Assembly (NCBI GenBank): GCA_047614125.1
Contig: JBLHHI010000084.1
Span: forward strand, 1 to 14,938
Source: JBLHHI01 sp047614125
Lineage (GTDB): Bacteria; Bacteroidota; Bacteroidia; NS11-12g; UBA9320
Reading direction: 5' to 3'
DNA length: 14,938 bases
Position numbers and translations under genes: made by a program. Every line of letters starts with the position of its first letter. Positions within the stretch are counted from its first letter, which is position 1. Below the pieces are notes generated by a model. The model was not told the DNA's origin, searched no databases, and saw nothing but the letters and a program-made list of their open reading frames with translations. This document shows, one piece after another, positions 1-7,950 of this stretch.

Positions 1-233
1 ACTCTTTTTTTGCTCGTAAGTGCCTGTTTTGGAGAGGGTTGGAAGGGTATGTGCAACGAAGATTTAGATAATAACTACCCGTTTTTAAGTTATGGCGACA
101 GCAGTATTTTGAGTGTAGTGGAGTGAGTTGAGTTGTTACGAAACATTCAAGAAGGGCGGTGGTTTCAGACTTTTGAATCATTTGTATTTGGCTGAAGTCA
201 AAAACTTGGAATTTAGCGATTCCACGTTCTAAG
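1..233. other. Non-coding stretch downstream of the phosphatase gene
   Basis: I see no convincing reading frame on either strand, no RNA gene and no strong terminator hairpin. The stretch is less AT-rich than the other intergenic gaps here and lies directly beyond the stop codon of the phosphatase gene. Long gene-free flanks of this kind are common beside accessory single-gene insertions in Bacteroidota, but nothing in the sequence proves that here. The window edge prevents seeing what lies beyond. Confidence 0.4.
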
Positions 234-734
234 CTATATGCGTTGTTGTAATGCTTCTTTTATTTTCTCAACGAATTCAATTTGTTCCTTTGTGTCCGGC
301 ATTTCAAGTGTTCGTAATTCGCTTAACAACTTGAATGCTTGCTCAGTTTTCCAACCATTTTTTATCATAACCGAAGCAGCAGTAATGCCTGTTCTTCCAA
401 TACCCATTCGGCAATGAATTATCACATTTTCACCATTTTCAAGTTTGCTATTTATTTCTGTAATCAAGTCAAGATAAGAATTCAAGTCTTTTGGTAAATC
501 TCTGTCCGGTATGGGATAACTGATAAATTTGATCCCGCTTTCAATACATTGACGTCTTTCACTTGAAATGTCAAGTTCAATTTCTTCTATGGTTTCTAAA
601 TGAGAAACAACGGTCGAGATATTTCTTTGAACCAACGATTTAATTTCATCACTAAGCCATTCTCCACCTTTTGGTCTTGGCATTATACCAAGTTTTCCGG
701 GCTTTCTTAATTCGTTTATCCAATAAATTCTCAT
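234..734 (-). CDS. Small protein-tyrosine / dual-specificity phosphatase family protein
   Basis: A 166-residue cytoplasmic protein with the cysteine-phosphatase signature HCRMGIGRTG at residues 107-116. Cys108 would be the nucleophile and Arg114 the phosphate-binding residue. An Asp in the PIPDRD segment (Asp77 or Asp79) is a likely general acid. The N-terminus contains a PRPKGGEWL motif (residues 19-27), which I associate with a family of small bacterial phosphatases of this type. The ATG at 734 was chosen because it directly precedes this conserved N-terminus. The frame stays open upstream to 1067, but only as antiparallel-frame overlap with the neighbouring gene. The gene sits 49 bp after the stop of the upstream secreted-protein gene on the same strand. 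There is no signal peptide or membrane segment. The substrate (phosphoprotein or another phosphate ester) cannot be read from the sequence. Confidence 0.85.
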   Translation of the reverse strand: MRIYWINELRKPGKLGIMPRPKGGEWLSDEIKSLVQRNISTVVSHLETIEEIELDISSERRQCIESGIKFISYPIPDRDLPKDLNSYLDLITEINSKLENGENVIIHCRMGIGRTGITAASVMIKNGWKTEQAFKLLSELRTLEMPDTKEQIEFVEKIKEALQQRI

Positions 735-783
735 ATGCCTTTGTCCATTTTTTTGATGCGCTACAACTCCTCGGTTAATTGAG

Positions 784-2649
784 CTACTCACAATCCAGTT
801 CCCGCCAACTCTTCTGGCTCCAAAGTTGCGTTTGATCTTCAATAAGCTGAAACATTTCCTTTTTTTTATTTGCATCATATTTTTCAAATTCATCCGCATT
901 AAGCTTGTTGAGCAACTGGCATAAAATGATTTCTGCTTTTTCGTGCTCTTCGAAGGCGTACAAATAAGTCGCAAAGTCGAGGATCGATTCCACATCCTGC
1001 CAAGTGGTGGGTTTGAATACCTTAAAATATTGATCCAACACTTGCAGCATAACTCCGAAACGATCATCGCGTTCTAACGAAATCAAGGCCGTTTTAAATT
1101 GATGCCAATACGCATAATACTCCATGGCATCTGCCTCATCAACCGAATTCCACTTTAAGCCATACATTAATTTCTGGAGGTTGGCAAGGGCAGCATAGCG
1201 GTCATTGTGAAGGGGGAGAGGCACGTTTAAAATTTGCTCAATATCCAACGTTTGTACAAAAACGTTGTTGGTTAAATGAGGTTCCAAGCCTAGATAAAAG
1301 GGATTTGCTGAAGCGGTTAAAAAAGAAATGGTTCGATGCGCTATGCTCGAGTTTATTAGGTCAAGGGCAATGAGCTCATTTGGACTCAACAATTTCTGTT
1401 GTATATGCCAACGTATGTAGGAGTTGGCTGTGGGTAAATGAATGCCGTTGGTTGGAAAGTAGTAATACTTGGTAAGTCCGTTATCCATCTGATTTTCATT
1501 GCCTTGGGTAATAAACTTCAGTATGAATTCCAATTCAGCATAGGGCACGGCTAGATCCACATCTTCAACTTGTCGAGGATTATCTGCAATGCCAATGAGT
1601 CGAGTAGGAGTAGCAGCCAACGACATGCCCGGCCGGATGTCTTGACGAATTCTATTGTAGGGCAATACCCGCACAAACTCAATTTTTTGATGAACCAAAT
1701 CTTGTGAATACGGAGAAAGAAGTGGAAACGTGTCGGAAGCATTTACATAGTTTTGATATGGAATGGACGTAAGCCAATTGGTGTTGATCAGAACCACATC
1801 TTCTCGCCACCGATATTTTTTTTGATAACCAATCAATCGCAGGAAGTCGTAGTTGGAAAATGCCAAAACGAGTGCATTGCTGTCGGCACAAAGCAATTGG
1901 TTGTACGCATGGGAAGCTGAAAATCCCGAAAACTCATATTCAAAATTTCCGGATGGATCTTCGTGGAAAAACAAGGTAGGAACAAAGGCTGCAATCAGAT
2001 CGGAAGTTAGGATGTGTGTGGTAATGTCTGCATTTTCAAAGATGTAGCTCGGATTTGTTTCCTTGATTTCACGAAGTAACCGAACGTTTTCGGTGAGATG
2101 AAACCGACATATTTTAAGATCGTTTTTTGAGAATGAATCGAGTTCTTGTAGGTATTTATTTTGGGCCAGAGATGCGTGGGCCAGTGCTTTGGCCATAAAT
2201 AAATCAAGTTCTGATAAGGATGATTTGGGCAGAACAATAACCTCTTCCTCCCAGCCCTCAAAACCATACAATGGCAAAAAGTCATACCTCGATGGTTCTG
2301 AAAAAGTTGGTTCAGCTTCATGCAGATTTTTATAGGCAGGAATGGTTAACTCGCGGTATTGATGATCAGTAAACGAATATAAAAGTTCGTAGCGTTCTGT
2401 ACTTGGTATAGGGAAATACTCAACCTGTCGGATGTAATAACCATCGACTCTTTTTTCGAAGTGAATGCGCGACGATTCAGTGAGCAGCTTGGTATTATAT
2501 CGCTTAATAAAGTGATTACTAACGTCTTTAAATGTTGCTGTTTCTTGGGTCAGACCTTCCTTCTTCCCTTGCGAATAAACTTCAGAAGGAACCAGCATTC
2601 CGAGCCAAGCAACGAAGAACAGAATTACAATGTTCCGATAAACAATCAT
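784..2649 (-). CDS. Secreted protein resembling the soluble C-terminal region of DUF2723 proteins
   Basis: A 621-residue protein with an N-terminal signal peptide (hydrophobic residues 6-20, cleavage likely near VYS-Q at 26-27) and no later membrane segments, so it should be periplasmic or surface exposed. Two blocks resemble the soluble tail of DUF2723 membrane proteins. Residues about 255-310 (ADSNALVLAFSNYDF ... REDVVLINTNWL) match the pattern usually seen there as a GDNDTFPLWYLQ-like stretch followed by DVRVVNLSLLNTDWY. Residues about 370-465 (YFPTNGIHLP, LSPNELIALDLI, YLGLE) match the IPTKxLxIP, LxxNDLxxLDxI and NYLGLE pattern. The usual N-terminal multi-span GT-C-like domain is absent. 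The C-terminal ~120 residues look helical and TPR-like. It follows dnaK's terminator by about 60 bp and probably has its own promoter. The function is unknown, and the DUF2723 relation is from remembered patterns, not an alignment. Confidence 0.75.
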   Translation of the reverse strand: MIVYRNIVILFFVAWLGMLVPSEVYSQGKKEGLTQETATFKDVSNHFIKRYNTKLLTESSRIHFEKRVDGYYIRQVEYFPIPSTERYELLYSFTDHQYRELTIPAYKNLHEAEPTFSEPSRYDFLPLYGFEGWEEEVIVLPKSSLSELDLFMAKALAHASLAQNKYLQELDSFSKNDLKICRFHLTENVRLLREIKETNPSYIFENADITTHILTSDLIAAFVPTLFFHEDPSGNFEYEFSGFSASHAYNQLLCADSNALVLAFSNYDFLRLIGYQKKYRWREDVVLINTNWLTSIPYQNYVNASDTFPLLSPYSQDLVHQKIEFVRVLPYNRIRQDIRPGMSLAATPTRLIGIADNPRQVEDVDLAVPYAELEFILKFITQGNENQMDNGLTKYYYFPTNGIHLPTANSYIRWHIQQKLLSPNELIALDLINSSIAHRTISFLTASANPFYLGLEPHLTNNVFVQTLDIEQILNVPLPLHNDRYAALANLQKLMYGLKWNSVDEADAMEYYAYWHQFKTALISLERDDRFGVMLQVLDQYFKVFKPTTWQDVESILDFATYLYAFEEHEKAEIILCQLLNKLNADEFEKYDANKKKEMFQLIEDQTQLWSQKSWRELDCE

Positions 2650-2710
2650 CGCACCAAGTTACTGATTCTCTTCAAATTTTTGAAGAAACCAATATTTCTT
2701 GACACTGCGA

Positions 2711-2746
2711 TAAAAAACAAAGGCCATCCGAAATATCGAATGGCCT
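2711..2746 (-). terminator. Rho-independent terminator of dnaK
   Basis: Read on the minus strand, arms AGGCCAT and ATGGCCT (2746-2740 and 2727-2721) form a 7-bp stem. An inner CGA/TCG pairing extends it, and a T-rich run (2720-2712) follows. It starts 26 bp past the dnaK stop codon. It should separate dnaK from the secreted-protein gene downstream. Confidence 0.85.
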
Positions 2747-2772
2747 CTGCATCATTTAGTTTTATCCAAATC

Positions 2773-4689
2773 TTACTTTACTTCCTCAAAGTCAACGTCT
2801 TCAACATTGTCTGTTTCAGAACCTTCGGCGTTGGCGGAACCATTTTCGGCTTCTCCGTTTGGCTGAGCTCCGGCATCACCTTGCTGAGCGTTGTACAAAT
2901 CTTGCGAAGCAGCTTCCCAAGCCTTGTTTAAGGCTTCCATGTGCTGATCTATTCCCGCTTCATCTTTTTCTTCAACTGCTTTCTTCAAAGCATCCTTAGC
3001 ATCCGAAATGATTTGTTTTTTGTCTTCAGGAATTTTCTCTCCGTATTCGCTTAGCTGTTTCTCTGTCGTAAACACAAGCGTATCTGCTTGGTTAATCTTG
3101 TCGATGGCTTCTTTCGCCGCCTTGTCAGATTCAGCATTTGCTTCAGCTTCTTGTTTCATGCGTTGGATTTCTTCTTCGCTCAAACCACTTGAAGCTTCAA
3201 TTCGAATTTTTTGTTCTTTACCTGTTCCTTGATCTTTAGCACTTACGCTCAAAATACCGTTGGCATCAATGTCGAAGGTTACCTCAATTTTAGGAGTACC
3301 GCGTTGTGACGGTGGAATATCAGATAAGTGGAATCTTCCAATGGTTTTGTTGTGAGTAGCCATCGGCCGTTCTCCTTGCAACACATGTATTTCAACTGAA
3401 GGTTGGTTGTCTGCGGCGGTTGAGAACACCTCTGATTTCTTGGTTGGAATGGTAGTATTAGATTCAATTAATCGGGTAAATACTCCTCCAAGTGTTTCAA
3501 TACCAAGCGATAAAGGAGTCACATCTAATAGCAATACATCCTTTACTTCCCCGGTTAGAACACCCCCTTGAATGGCCGCTCCAATGGCAACTACTTCATC
3601 CGGATTAACTCCTTTAGAAGGCTTTTTGCCAAAGAATTTCTCAACTTCTTCTTGTATTCTTGGAATACGCGTTGATCCACCCACCAAGATTACTTCATCC
3701 ACTTCATTTGGTTTCATGCCCGCATCTTTCATTGCTTTAATGCATGGCTCCAACGATCTTTTGATTAGGCTATCCGCCAATTGCTCAAACTTAGCTCGAG
3801 TTAATTTGCGTACTAAGTGTTTGGGTACACCATCAACAGGCATGATGTACGGTAAGTTCATTTCAGTTTCGGTGCTGCTTGAAAGCTCAATTTTGGCTTT
3901 TTCCGCAGCTTCTTTCAAACGTTGTAATGCCATTGGATCCTTTCGCAAGTCGATGTTTTCGTCTTTCAAGAATTCTTCTGCCAAATAATCGATGATTACC
4001 TGATCGAAGTCGTCTCCACCTAAGTGCGTATCTCCGTTGGTTGATTTTACTTCAAAAACGCCATCGCCCAATTCGAGAACCGAGATGTCGAACGTTCCAC
4101 CACCTAAGTCATAAACCGCAATCTTCATATCGCGATCTCGCTTGTCCATGCCGTAGGCAAGTGCAGCTGCAGTAGGCTCGTTTACTATACGTTCAACTTT
4201 CAATCCAGCGATCTCGCCGGCTTCTTTGGTTGCTTGACGTTGTGAATCATTAAAATATGCTGGAACGGTGATTACCGCTCGAGTTACCTCTGTGCCCAAA
4301 TAGTCTTCAGCTGTTTTCTTCATTTTTTGCAAAATGATGGCCGAGATTTCTTGTGGGGTATATTTACGATCACCAATCAGCACGCGCGGTGTGTTGTTGT
4401 CGCCTTTTACTACTTTGTACGATACTTTGCCCAATTCGCTGGCAATTTCTTGATAACCGCTGCCCATAAATCGCTTTATAGACATGATGGTGTTTTCTGG
4501 ATTTGTTATGGCTTGGCGTTTCGCAGGATCCCCTACTTTACGTTCGCCGTTTCCGTTATCGAGAAAGGCCACAATAGATGGGGTGGTTCTTCTTCCTTCG
4601 CTGTTAGGAATTACCACGGGCTCGTTGCCTTCCATTACTGCAACGCACGAGTTGGTTGTTCCTAAGTCAATTCCAATTACTTTACTCAT
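2773..4689 (-). CDS. dnaK: Molecular chaperone DnaK (Hsp70)
   Basis: Full-length 638-residue Hsp70, the same length as E. coli DnaK. It binds unfolded peptides in the cytoplasm in an ATP-controlled cycle with DnaJ and GrpE, neither of which is encoded in this window. Visible motifs are the phosphate-1 loop IGIDLGTTNSCV (residues 5-16), VPAYFNDSQRQATKEA (about 143-158), the phosphate-2 motif YDLGGGTFDIS (about 193-203), the adenosine motif VILVGGSTRIP, and the interdomain linker with the start of the substrate-binding domain (DVLLLDVTPLSLG). A helical lid follows, then a Gly/Asn/Glu-rich tail ending DVDFEEVK. The ATG at 4689 starts the canonical MSKVIGIDLGTT. The gene has its own terminator, and 192 bp separate it from the upstream lipoprotein gene, so it is probably monocistronic. 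The upstream region has a sigma-54-like element and two inverted repeats. I saw no CIRCE element. Confidence 0.99.
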   Translation of the reverse strand: MSKVIGIDLGTTNSCVAVMEGNEPVVIPNSEGRRTTPSIVAFLDNGNGERKVGDPAKRQAITNPENTIMSIKRFMGSGYQEIASELGKVSYKVVKGDNNTPRVLIGDRKYTPQEISAIILQKMKKTAEDYLGTEVTRAVITVPAYFNDSQRQATKEAGEIAGLKVERIVNEPTAAALAYGMDKRDRDMKIAVYDLGGGTFDISVLELGDGVFEVKSTNGDTHLGGDDFDQVIIDYLAEEFLKDENIDLRKDPMALQRLKEAAEKAKIELSSSTETEMNLPYIMPVDGVPKHLVRKLTRAKFEQLADSLIKRSLEPCIKAMKDAGMKPNEVDEVILVGGSTRIPRIQEEVEKFFGKKPSKGVNPDEVVAIGAAIQGGVLTGEVKDVLLLDVTPLSLGIETLGGVFTRLIESNTTIPTKKSEVFSTAADNQPSVEIHVLQGERPMATHNKTIGRFHLSDIPPSQRGTPKIEVTFDIDANGILSVSAKDQGTGKEQKIRIEASSGLSEEEIQRMKQEAEANAESDKAAKEAIDKINQADTLVFTTEKQLSEYGEKIPEDKKQIISDAKDALKKAVEEKDEAGIDQHMEALNKAWEAASQDLYNAQQGDAGAQPNGEAENGSANAEGSETDNVEDVDFEEVK

Positions 4690-4716
4690 TTCTGATTTGT
4701 TTTTGATGATAAGTAA

Positions 4717-4731
4717 TCAAAAGAAGTGCCA
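4717..4731 (-). promoter_or_regulatory. Candidate sigma-54 (-24/-12) promoter of dnaK
   Basis: On the minus strand the sequence is CTGGCACTTCTTTTGAT. The TGGCAC at 4731-4726 is separated by 5 bases from TTGA at 4720-4717, against the sigma-54 consensus TGGCAC-N5-TTGC. Only the last base deviates. Transcription would start near 4705, giving a leader of about 16 bases to the dnaK ATG. No TAnnTTTG-type box is visible in the same stretch. The assignment rests on sequence match only. Confidence 0.5.
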
Positions 4732-4742
4732 GTTCACTTTCA

Positions 4743-4758
4743 TTCCATGCACATGGAA
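4743..4758. promoter_or_regulatory. Perfect inverted repeat TTCCATG-CA-CATGGAA upstream of dnaK
   Basis: Seven-base arms match perfectly around a 2-base centre. The site lies 11 bp upstream of the TGGCAC half of the predicted dnaK promoter. Its size and symmetry suit a dimeric regulator's binding site. It differs from CIRCE (TTAGCACTC-N9-GAGTGCTAA). Function inferred only from position and symmetry. Confidence 0.5.
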
Positions 4759-4787
4759 GATAAGCCGTGCTTAATGCAGAATCTTAA

Positions 4788-4812
4788 CAACTTAATAGAT
4801 GTTAATAAGTTG
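4788..4812. repeat. Inverted repeat CAACTTA-N11-TAAGTTG between dnaK and the lipoprotein gene
   Basis: Perfect 7-base arms with an 11-base AT-rich centre, about 80-110 bp upstream of the predicted dnaK transcription start. That is a typical distance for an enhancer-type activator site of a sigma-54 promoter. It could also be part of the 3' end of the upstream lipoprotein transcript. There is no T-run, so it is not a good terminator. Such AT-rich arms can occur by chance. Confidence 0.3.
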
Positions 4813-4881
4813 ATATAGAATGTTTTAAATATATTTTGTTGGTATGGTTTCTAAAATAAAACGGCATCTGACAAATCGTCA

Positions 4882-5907
4882 TTATGGCGTGACAAAATTG
4901 AGCTTTTCGGTGTGTTTGGAAGTTTTGAGCGTAGATTTCATGGCATCATCAATCTTAAAATTTCCAAAAACCGAAACGTATCGAGACGAAAAAATGCCCA
5001 GGGCATTATCGATATTGGTAAACTCTGGTTTTTTCTGAACAATTCCGATGCTTGGCTCATTCACTTCTACATAAGTAAACAAATCTTCGCCTCCTCCATA
5101 AAAAATTAAACCAGCTTCAATTGCTTCTCTACTAACCGATTCATTCACCGGAATAACTGCACTCAGGTATTCATAAAAAACGGTACCACGCAGTAAATAA
5201 GAAACATCGTTATACCCCCGTAGGCTTATAGTTTCTTTGTTTCGAAACACTTTCCAATCCAGGGTTTTTATTTCGGCTTGGTCGGGTTGGTTCTTAGGAT
5301 ATTCTTTGTACTGAAAACGAAAAACCAAATCATACATCCGAGCTTTTGGTGCTTCTCTGTATTCGATGAAAAGAAAGCTCTCCGCCTTGTCTTGAATGTT
5401 AACGGTTGGATTAATTCTTCGTGGCGATAACAATTCCAGAATGCCCACCGTTTCAGCTTTTGCGCGATAAATTAAGCCAGAAACTTCATTTACCATAACA
5501 AAATCATATTCGTAGGTAGCTGTAAAATCAGAAGGTTTAATCGGGTACTTCGTTCGATATAAATAGTTGGGAACATTGGCAAAAACACCGCTGTCTTTTG
5601 GTATGCCCAAGTCATCTCCATTTACCTTTTCAAGGATAATGGAATTTCCTTCTATACCATCTCGCTTTTCAACCAAGGTAATGGTTAAAGAGTCGAAGTA
5701 GATCGAATCCGCCACCTTTGCGTAACTCAGTGCGTTGCCCGTTGTATTTAAATAGGCTCTGTTTACGCGAATGTAATTGTATTCGGCGCCTGGATCGAGT
5801 AGGCCATATATTACAGGTACTTCTTTCCAATCTGCTGCTACCTCCAGGCTGTTATCGCAACCGTAGATGGTTAAAAAAGAAAGAAATAAGGCAATATATA
5901 TACGCAT
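4882..5907 (-). CDS. Predicted lipoprotein of unknown function
   Basis: A 341-residue protein. It starts with a short charged and hydrophobic signal ending in IYGC (Cys17), a lipobox-like site, so it is probably a membrane-anchored lipoprotein, in Bacteroidota often outer-membrane. The mature part begins with a segment (VPVIYGLLDPGAEYNYIRVNRAYL, about residues 31-54, shown here in two pieces: VPVIYGLLDPG and YNYIRVNRAYL) that looks like the beta-rich start of DUF4249-type lipoproteins, but I cannot confirm that family. The rest is beta-strand rich, with no catalytic motif I recognise and no transmembrane segment. The start at 5907 is the only ATG that keeps the signal peptide. It is transcribed divergently from the secreted coiled-coil protein gene, 69 bp apart, so the two may share control. 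No close partner gene lies downstream; dnaK is 192 bp away with its own promoter candidate. Confidence 0.75.
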   Translation of the reverse strand: MRIYIALFLSFLTIYGCDNSLEVAADWKEVPVIYGLLDPGAEYNYIRVNRAYLNTTGNALSYAKVADSIYFDSLTITLVEKRDGIEGNSIILEKVNGDDLGIPKDSGVFANVPNYLYRTKYPIKPSDFTATYEYDFVMVNEVSGLIYRAKAETVGILELLSPRRINPTVNIQDKAESFLFIEYREAPKARMYDLVFRFQYKEYPKNQPDQAEIKTLDWKVFRNKETISLRGYNDVSYLLRGTVFYEYLSAVIPVNESVSREAIEAGLIFYGGGEDLFTYVEVNEPSIGIVQKKPEFTNIDNALGIFSSRYVSVFGNFKIDDAMKSTLKTSKHTEKLNFVTP

Positions 5908-5947
5908 ATGCTATTTATTAAAATGATGACAAGTACTCGATTTCTCT

Positions 5948-5955
5948 TAGATTTG
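5948..5955 (+). promoter_or_regulatory. Bacteroidota -7 box TAGATTTG for the 5977-7050 gene
   Basis: TAGATTTG is an exact match to the Bacteroidota -7 consensus TAnnTTTG. It lies 21 bp before the ATG at 5977. A clear TTG -33 element is not evident at the right distance. The box supports the ATG at 5977 over the in-frame ATG at 5908, which would lie upstream of the transcription start. Confidence 0.6.
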
Positions 5956-5976
5956 CATTTTAAGCACCGCACAAAT

Positions 5977-7050
5977 ATGAGGTATTTAAGCCTGCTTTTT
6001 TTATTGTTTCTGTCACAATTGAGCAACGGTCAACACGTGGTAACTCAATTTGATCGAGTTGTACTGTACGACGACTTTACCTATATTTCAAATAGATGGG
6101 AACAAAAGAACTCAGGCAGCGAAACCTTTGTAATTTCAGACAACTATTATACCGTAAAACGCATTAAAGAAACCTTCTTTTCCGTTTCATTGGCAAAAGA
6201 TACCGACCCCTTTGAAGCTTTCGAATTGGTGAGCTTACTTCGTGTTGTGCGCAGTAAATCCAACAAAAATGCCTCAGGAGGATTGATATTTAAAGCGCAA
6301 GAATTGAGCTCAGATGCCCTGTTGGTTGAAATTAATACGAAGCGACAATACCGCATCAGCTTAATGCAAAATGGAGAATTCAAACATCTTACGGGCGACA
6401 AGAACGATGGATGGAAGAAAAGCAACGTTCTCCATTCCGACGATTTTAATGAGATAAAGATTGTTACTTACGGTAATGTATACGACGTTTATTTCAACAA
6501 AACGTACGTAGACAATTTCATAGATGCGACCTTGGGAAGTGGCAGAGTTGGTTTCTACACGGCACCGCAAAGCACCTTGCAGGTTGACTACATCATTCAA
6601 AAAACAAAAATTGAAAAACCCTCGTTTGTAGTGGTTCAAGCTAAAACAGAAGAGGAAAAGAAGAAAGAAGAAGATCCAACGTATACGGCACTGGCTAAGG
6701 CCTTTACCGCAAAATCTGAAAAGCTTCAAGAAGAACTTAATCAACTCAAAGAAGAATTGTATCGCTGCCAATCAGATCTAACTTTAGACACAGCGTCACA
6801 GCGACAAAACATTGAGTTGAAAAAGGAAAACACAATAAAGACCCAACGGATCATAGAGTTGGAACAAGATATTGACTCCAATAAACAACGTTTGGCCTAT
6901 TTAGAATCGCTGAGAGAGGCCGTGGAAAGCGATGTGAACGGTGATTTAATCTTGCATTTAACGGAGCTCTTAAGTGCCGAGAAAAAGAAAAGCGATCAAC
7001 TCGCACAAGAAATAAAGGTGCTCAAAATAAAACTCAACGAGCAGAAGTAA
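5977..7050 (+). CDS. Secreted protein with a concanavalin-A-fold-like domain and C-terminal coiled coil
   Basis: A 357-residue protein with a signal peptide (MRYLSLLFLLFLSQLSNGQ, likely cut before or near Gln19). Residues about 20-205 are beta-rich and resemble a LamG/DUF1080-type jelly-roll domain: the pattern includes GGLIFKAQ, a LLVEINTKRQYRISL strand pair, FNEIKIVTYGNVYDVYFN and a closing GRVGFYTAP strand. A Glu/Lys-rich hinge (about 210-235) follows, then about 120 residues of heptad-like helix that should form a coiled coil. I see no catalytic residues or T9SS sorting domain. The ATG at 5977 was preferred because it gives a proper signal peptide and follows the TAGATTTG box. panB begins 31 bp after the stop and is likely cotranscribed, with no obvious functional link. 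The role is unknown; binding of glycans or an envelope scaffold is possible. Confidence 0.75.
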   Translation: MRYLSLLFLLFLSQLSNGQHVVTQFDRVVLYDDFTYISNRWEQKNSGSETFVISDNYYTVKRIKETFFSVSLAKDTDPFEAFELVSLLRVVRSKSNKNASGGLIFKAQELSSDALLVEINTKRQYRISLMQNGEFKHLTGDKNDGWKKSNVLHSDDFNEIKIVTYGNVYDVYFNKTYVDNFIDATLGSGRVGFYTAPQSTLQVDYIIQKTKIEKPSFVVVQAKTEEEKKKEEDPTYTALAKAFTAKSEKLQEELNQLKEELYRCQSDLTLDTASQRQNIELKKENTIKTQRIIELEQDIDSNKQRLAYLESLREAVESDVNGDLILHLTELLSAEKKKSDQLAQEIKVLKIKLNEQK

Positions 7051-7081
7051 CGCGCTGCAATTTCACATCGATTGGTATAAT

Positions 7082-7897
7082 ATGTCGGTACATCAAGAAT
7101 TTAAAAAAATCACTACGCACTCTCTTTTGGAGATGAAGCAACGAGGAGAAAAAATCAGCATGCTTACGGCATATGATTTTTCTTTTGCTAAAATAATTGA
7201 TGCTGCTGGCATTGATGTTATCTTAGTGGGAGACTCTGCCAGCAACGTTATGGCTGGACATATTTCGACCTTGCCCATTACTTTAGATCAAATGATTTAC
7301 CACGCACAGTCAGTTGTGCGCGCTGTTGATCGAGCTTTGGTGGTAGTAGACATGCCCTTCGGGTCGTACCAAGGCGACAGCAGAGAAGCATTAAAAAGTG
7401 CCATTCGAATAATGAAAGAAGCCGGTGCGCATGCCATAAAGTTGGAAGGCGGAGCCGAAGTAATCGAATCAGTTAAGCGAATTTTATCTGCGGGAATACC
7501 AGTAATGGGCCATTTAGGACTTACTCCCCAGAGCATTTTTAAATTTGGCACGTATTCCGTGCGTGCAAAGGAAGCCGAGGAAGCTAAAAAATTATTGGAC
7601 GACGCTCGATTGTTGGAAGACTCCGGATGTTTTGGCTTGGTGTTAGAAAAAATTCCGGCCAAACTAGCAACTAAGGTATCGGCGGGTATGAACATTCCGG
7701 TTATTGGCATTGGTGCAGGCGGTGGTGTGGATGGACAAGTGCTTGTTCTTCACGACTTGATCGGTCTAACTAAAGAATTCCACCCACGTTTTTTGCGTCG
7801 TTATCTCGAAATGTTTGATGAAGTGCAAGGTGCTGTTGAGCACTACATCAAAGACGTTAAGAGCAAAGATTTTCCGAGCAATAAGGAGCAGTACTAA
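7082..7897 (+). CDS. panB: 3-methyl-2-oxobutanoate hydroxymethyltransferase (PanB)
   Basis: A 271-residue cytoplasmic TIM-barrel enzyme. It catalyses the first committed step of pantothenate (coenzyme A precursor) synthesis, transferring a hydroxymethyl group from 5,10-methylenetetrahydrofolate to 3-methyl-2-oxobutanoate to give ketopantoate. Family features visible are LTAYDFSFAKIID (28-40), VGDSASNVMAG with Mg-ligand Asp51, VVDMPFGSYQ with Asp90, KLEGG with Glu122, GHLGLTPQS (143-151), the catalytic Glu189 in LVLEKIP, and IGIGAGGGVDGQVLV (208-222). The length is normal for PanB. The ATG at 7082 gives the conserved N-terminus and lies 31 bp after the upstream gene. No promoter box was seen in that gap, so it probably depends on the promoter at 5948. 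panC and panD are not in the window. Confidence 0.97.
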   Translation: MSVHQEFKKITTHSLLEMKQRGEKISMLTAYDFSFAKIIDAAGIDVILVGDSASNVMAGHISTLPITLDQMIYHAQSVVRAVDRALVVVDMPFGSYQGDSREALKSAIRIMKEAGAHAIKLEGGAEVIESVKRILSAGIPVMGHLGLTPQSIFKFGTYSVRAKEAEEAKKLLDDARLLEDSGCFGLVLEKIPAKLATKVSAGMNIPVIGIGAGGGVDGQVLVLHDLIGLTKEFHPRFLRRYLEMFDEVQGAVEHYIKDVKSKDFPSNKEQY

Positions 7898-7898
7898 G

Positions 7899-7927
7899 AA
7901 GTTGAAGATCAATCAGCTTTGTTTGTT
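7899..7927 (+). terminator. Probable terminator after panB
   Basis: AAGTTGA (7899-7905) pairs with TCAGCTT (7913-7919), 7 bp including one G-U pair, around a 7-base loop. TGTTTGTT follows. It starts 2 bp after the panB stop. The stem is rather AT-rich, so this is a moderate call. Confidence 0.45.
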
Positions 7928-7950
7928 AAGAGAAACGGAAACTTTCAAAA

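Noticed and set aside
735..1067. N-terminal extension of the phosphatase frame up to 1067
   Set aside because: It overlaps the end of the 784-2649 gene on the same strand in another frame, is basic and low in family-like sequence, and the conserved N-terminus begins at 734.
3572..3988. 138-codon plus-strand frame inside dnaK, and other antisense frames there
   Set aside because: They are the complement of a highly conserved coding sequence and show no independent protein features.
4690..4881. CIRCE element for dnaK control
   Set aside because: No TTAGCACTC-N9-GAGTGCTAA-like sequence is present in the upstream region.
5908..5976. Upstream start (ATG 5908) for the secreted coiled-coil protein
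   Set aside because: It lies before the predicted -7 box TAGATTTG and would hide the signal peptide behind 23 extra residues.
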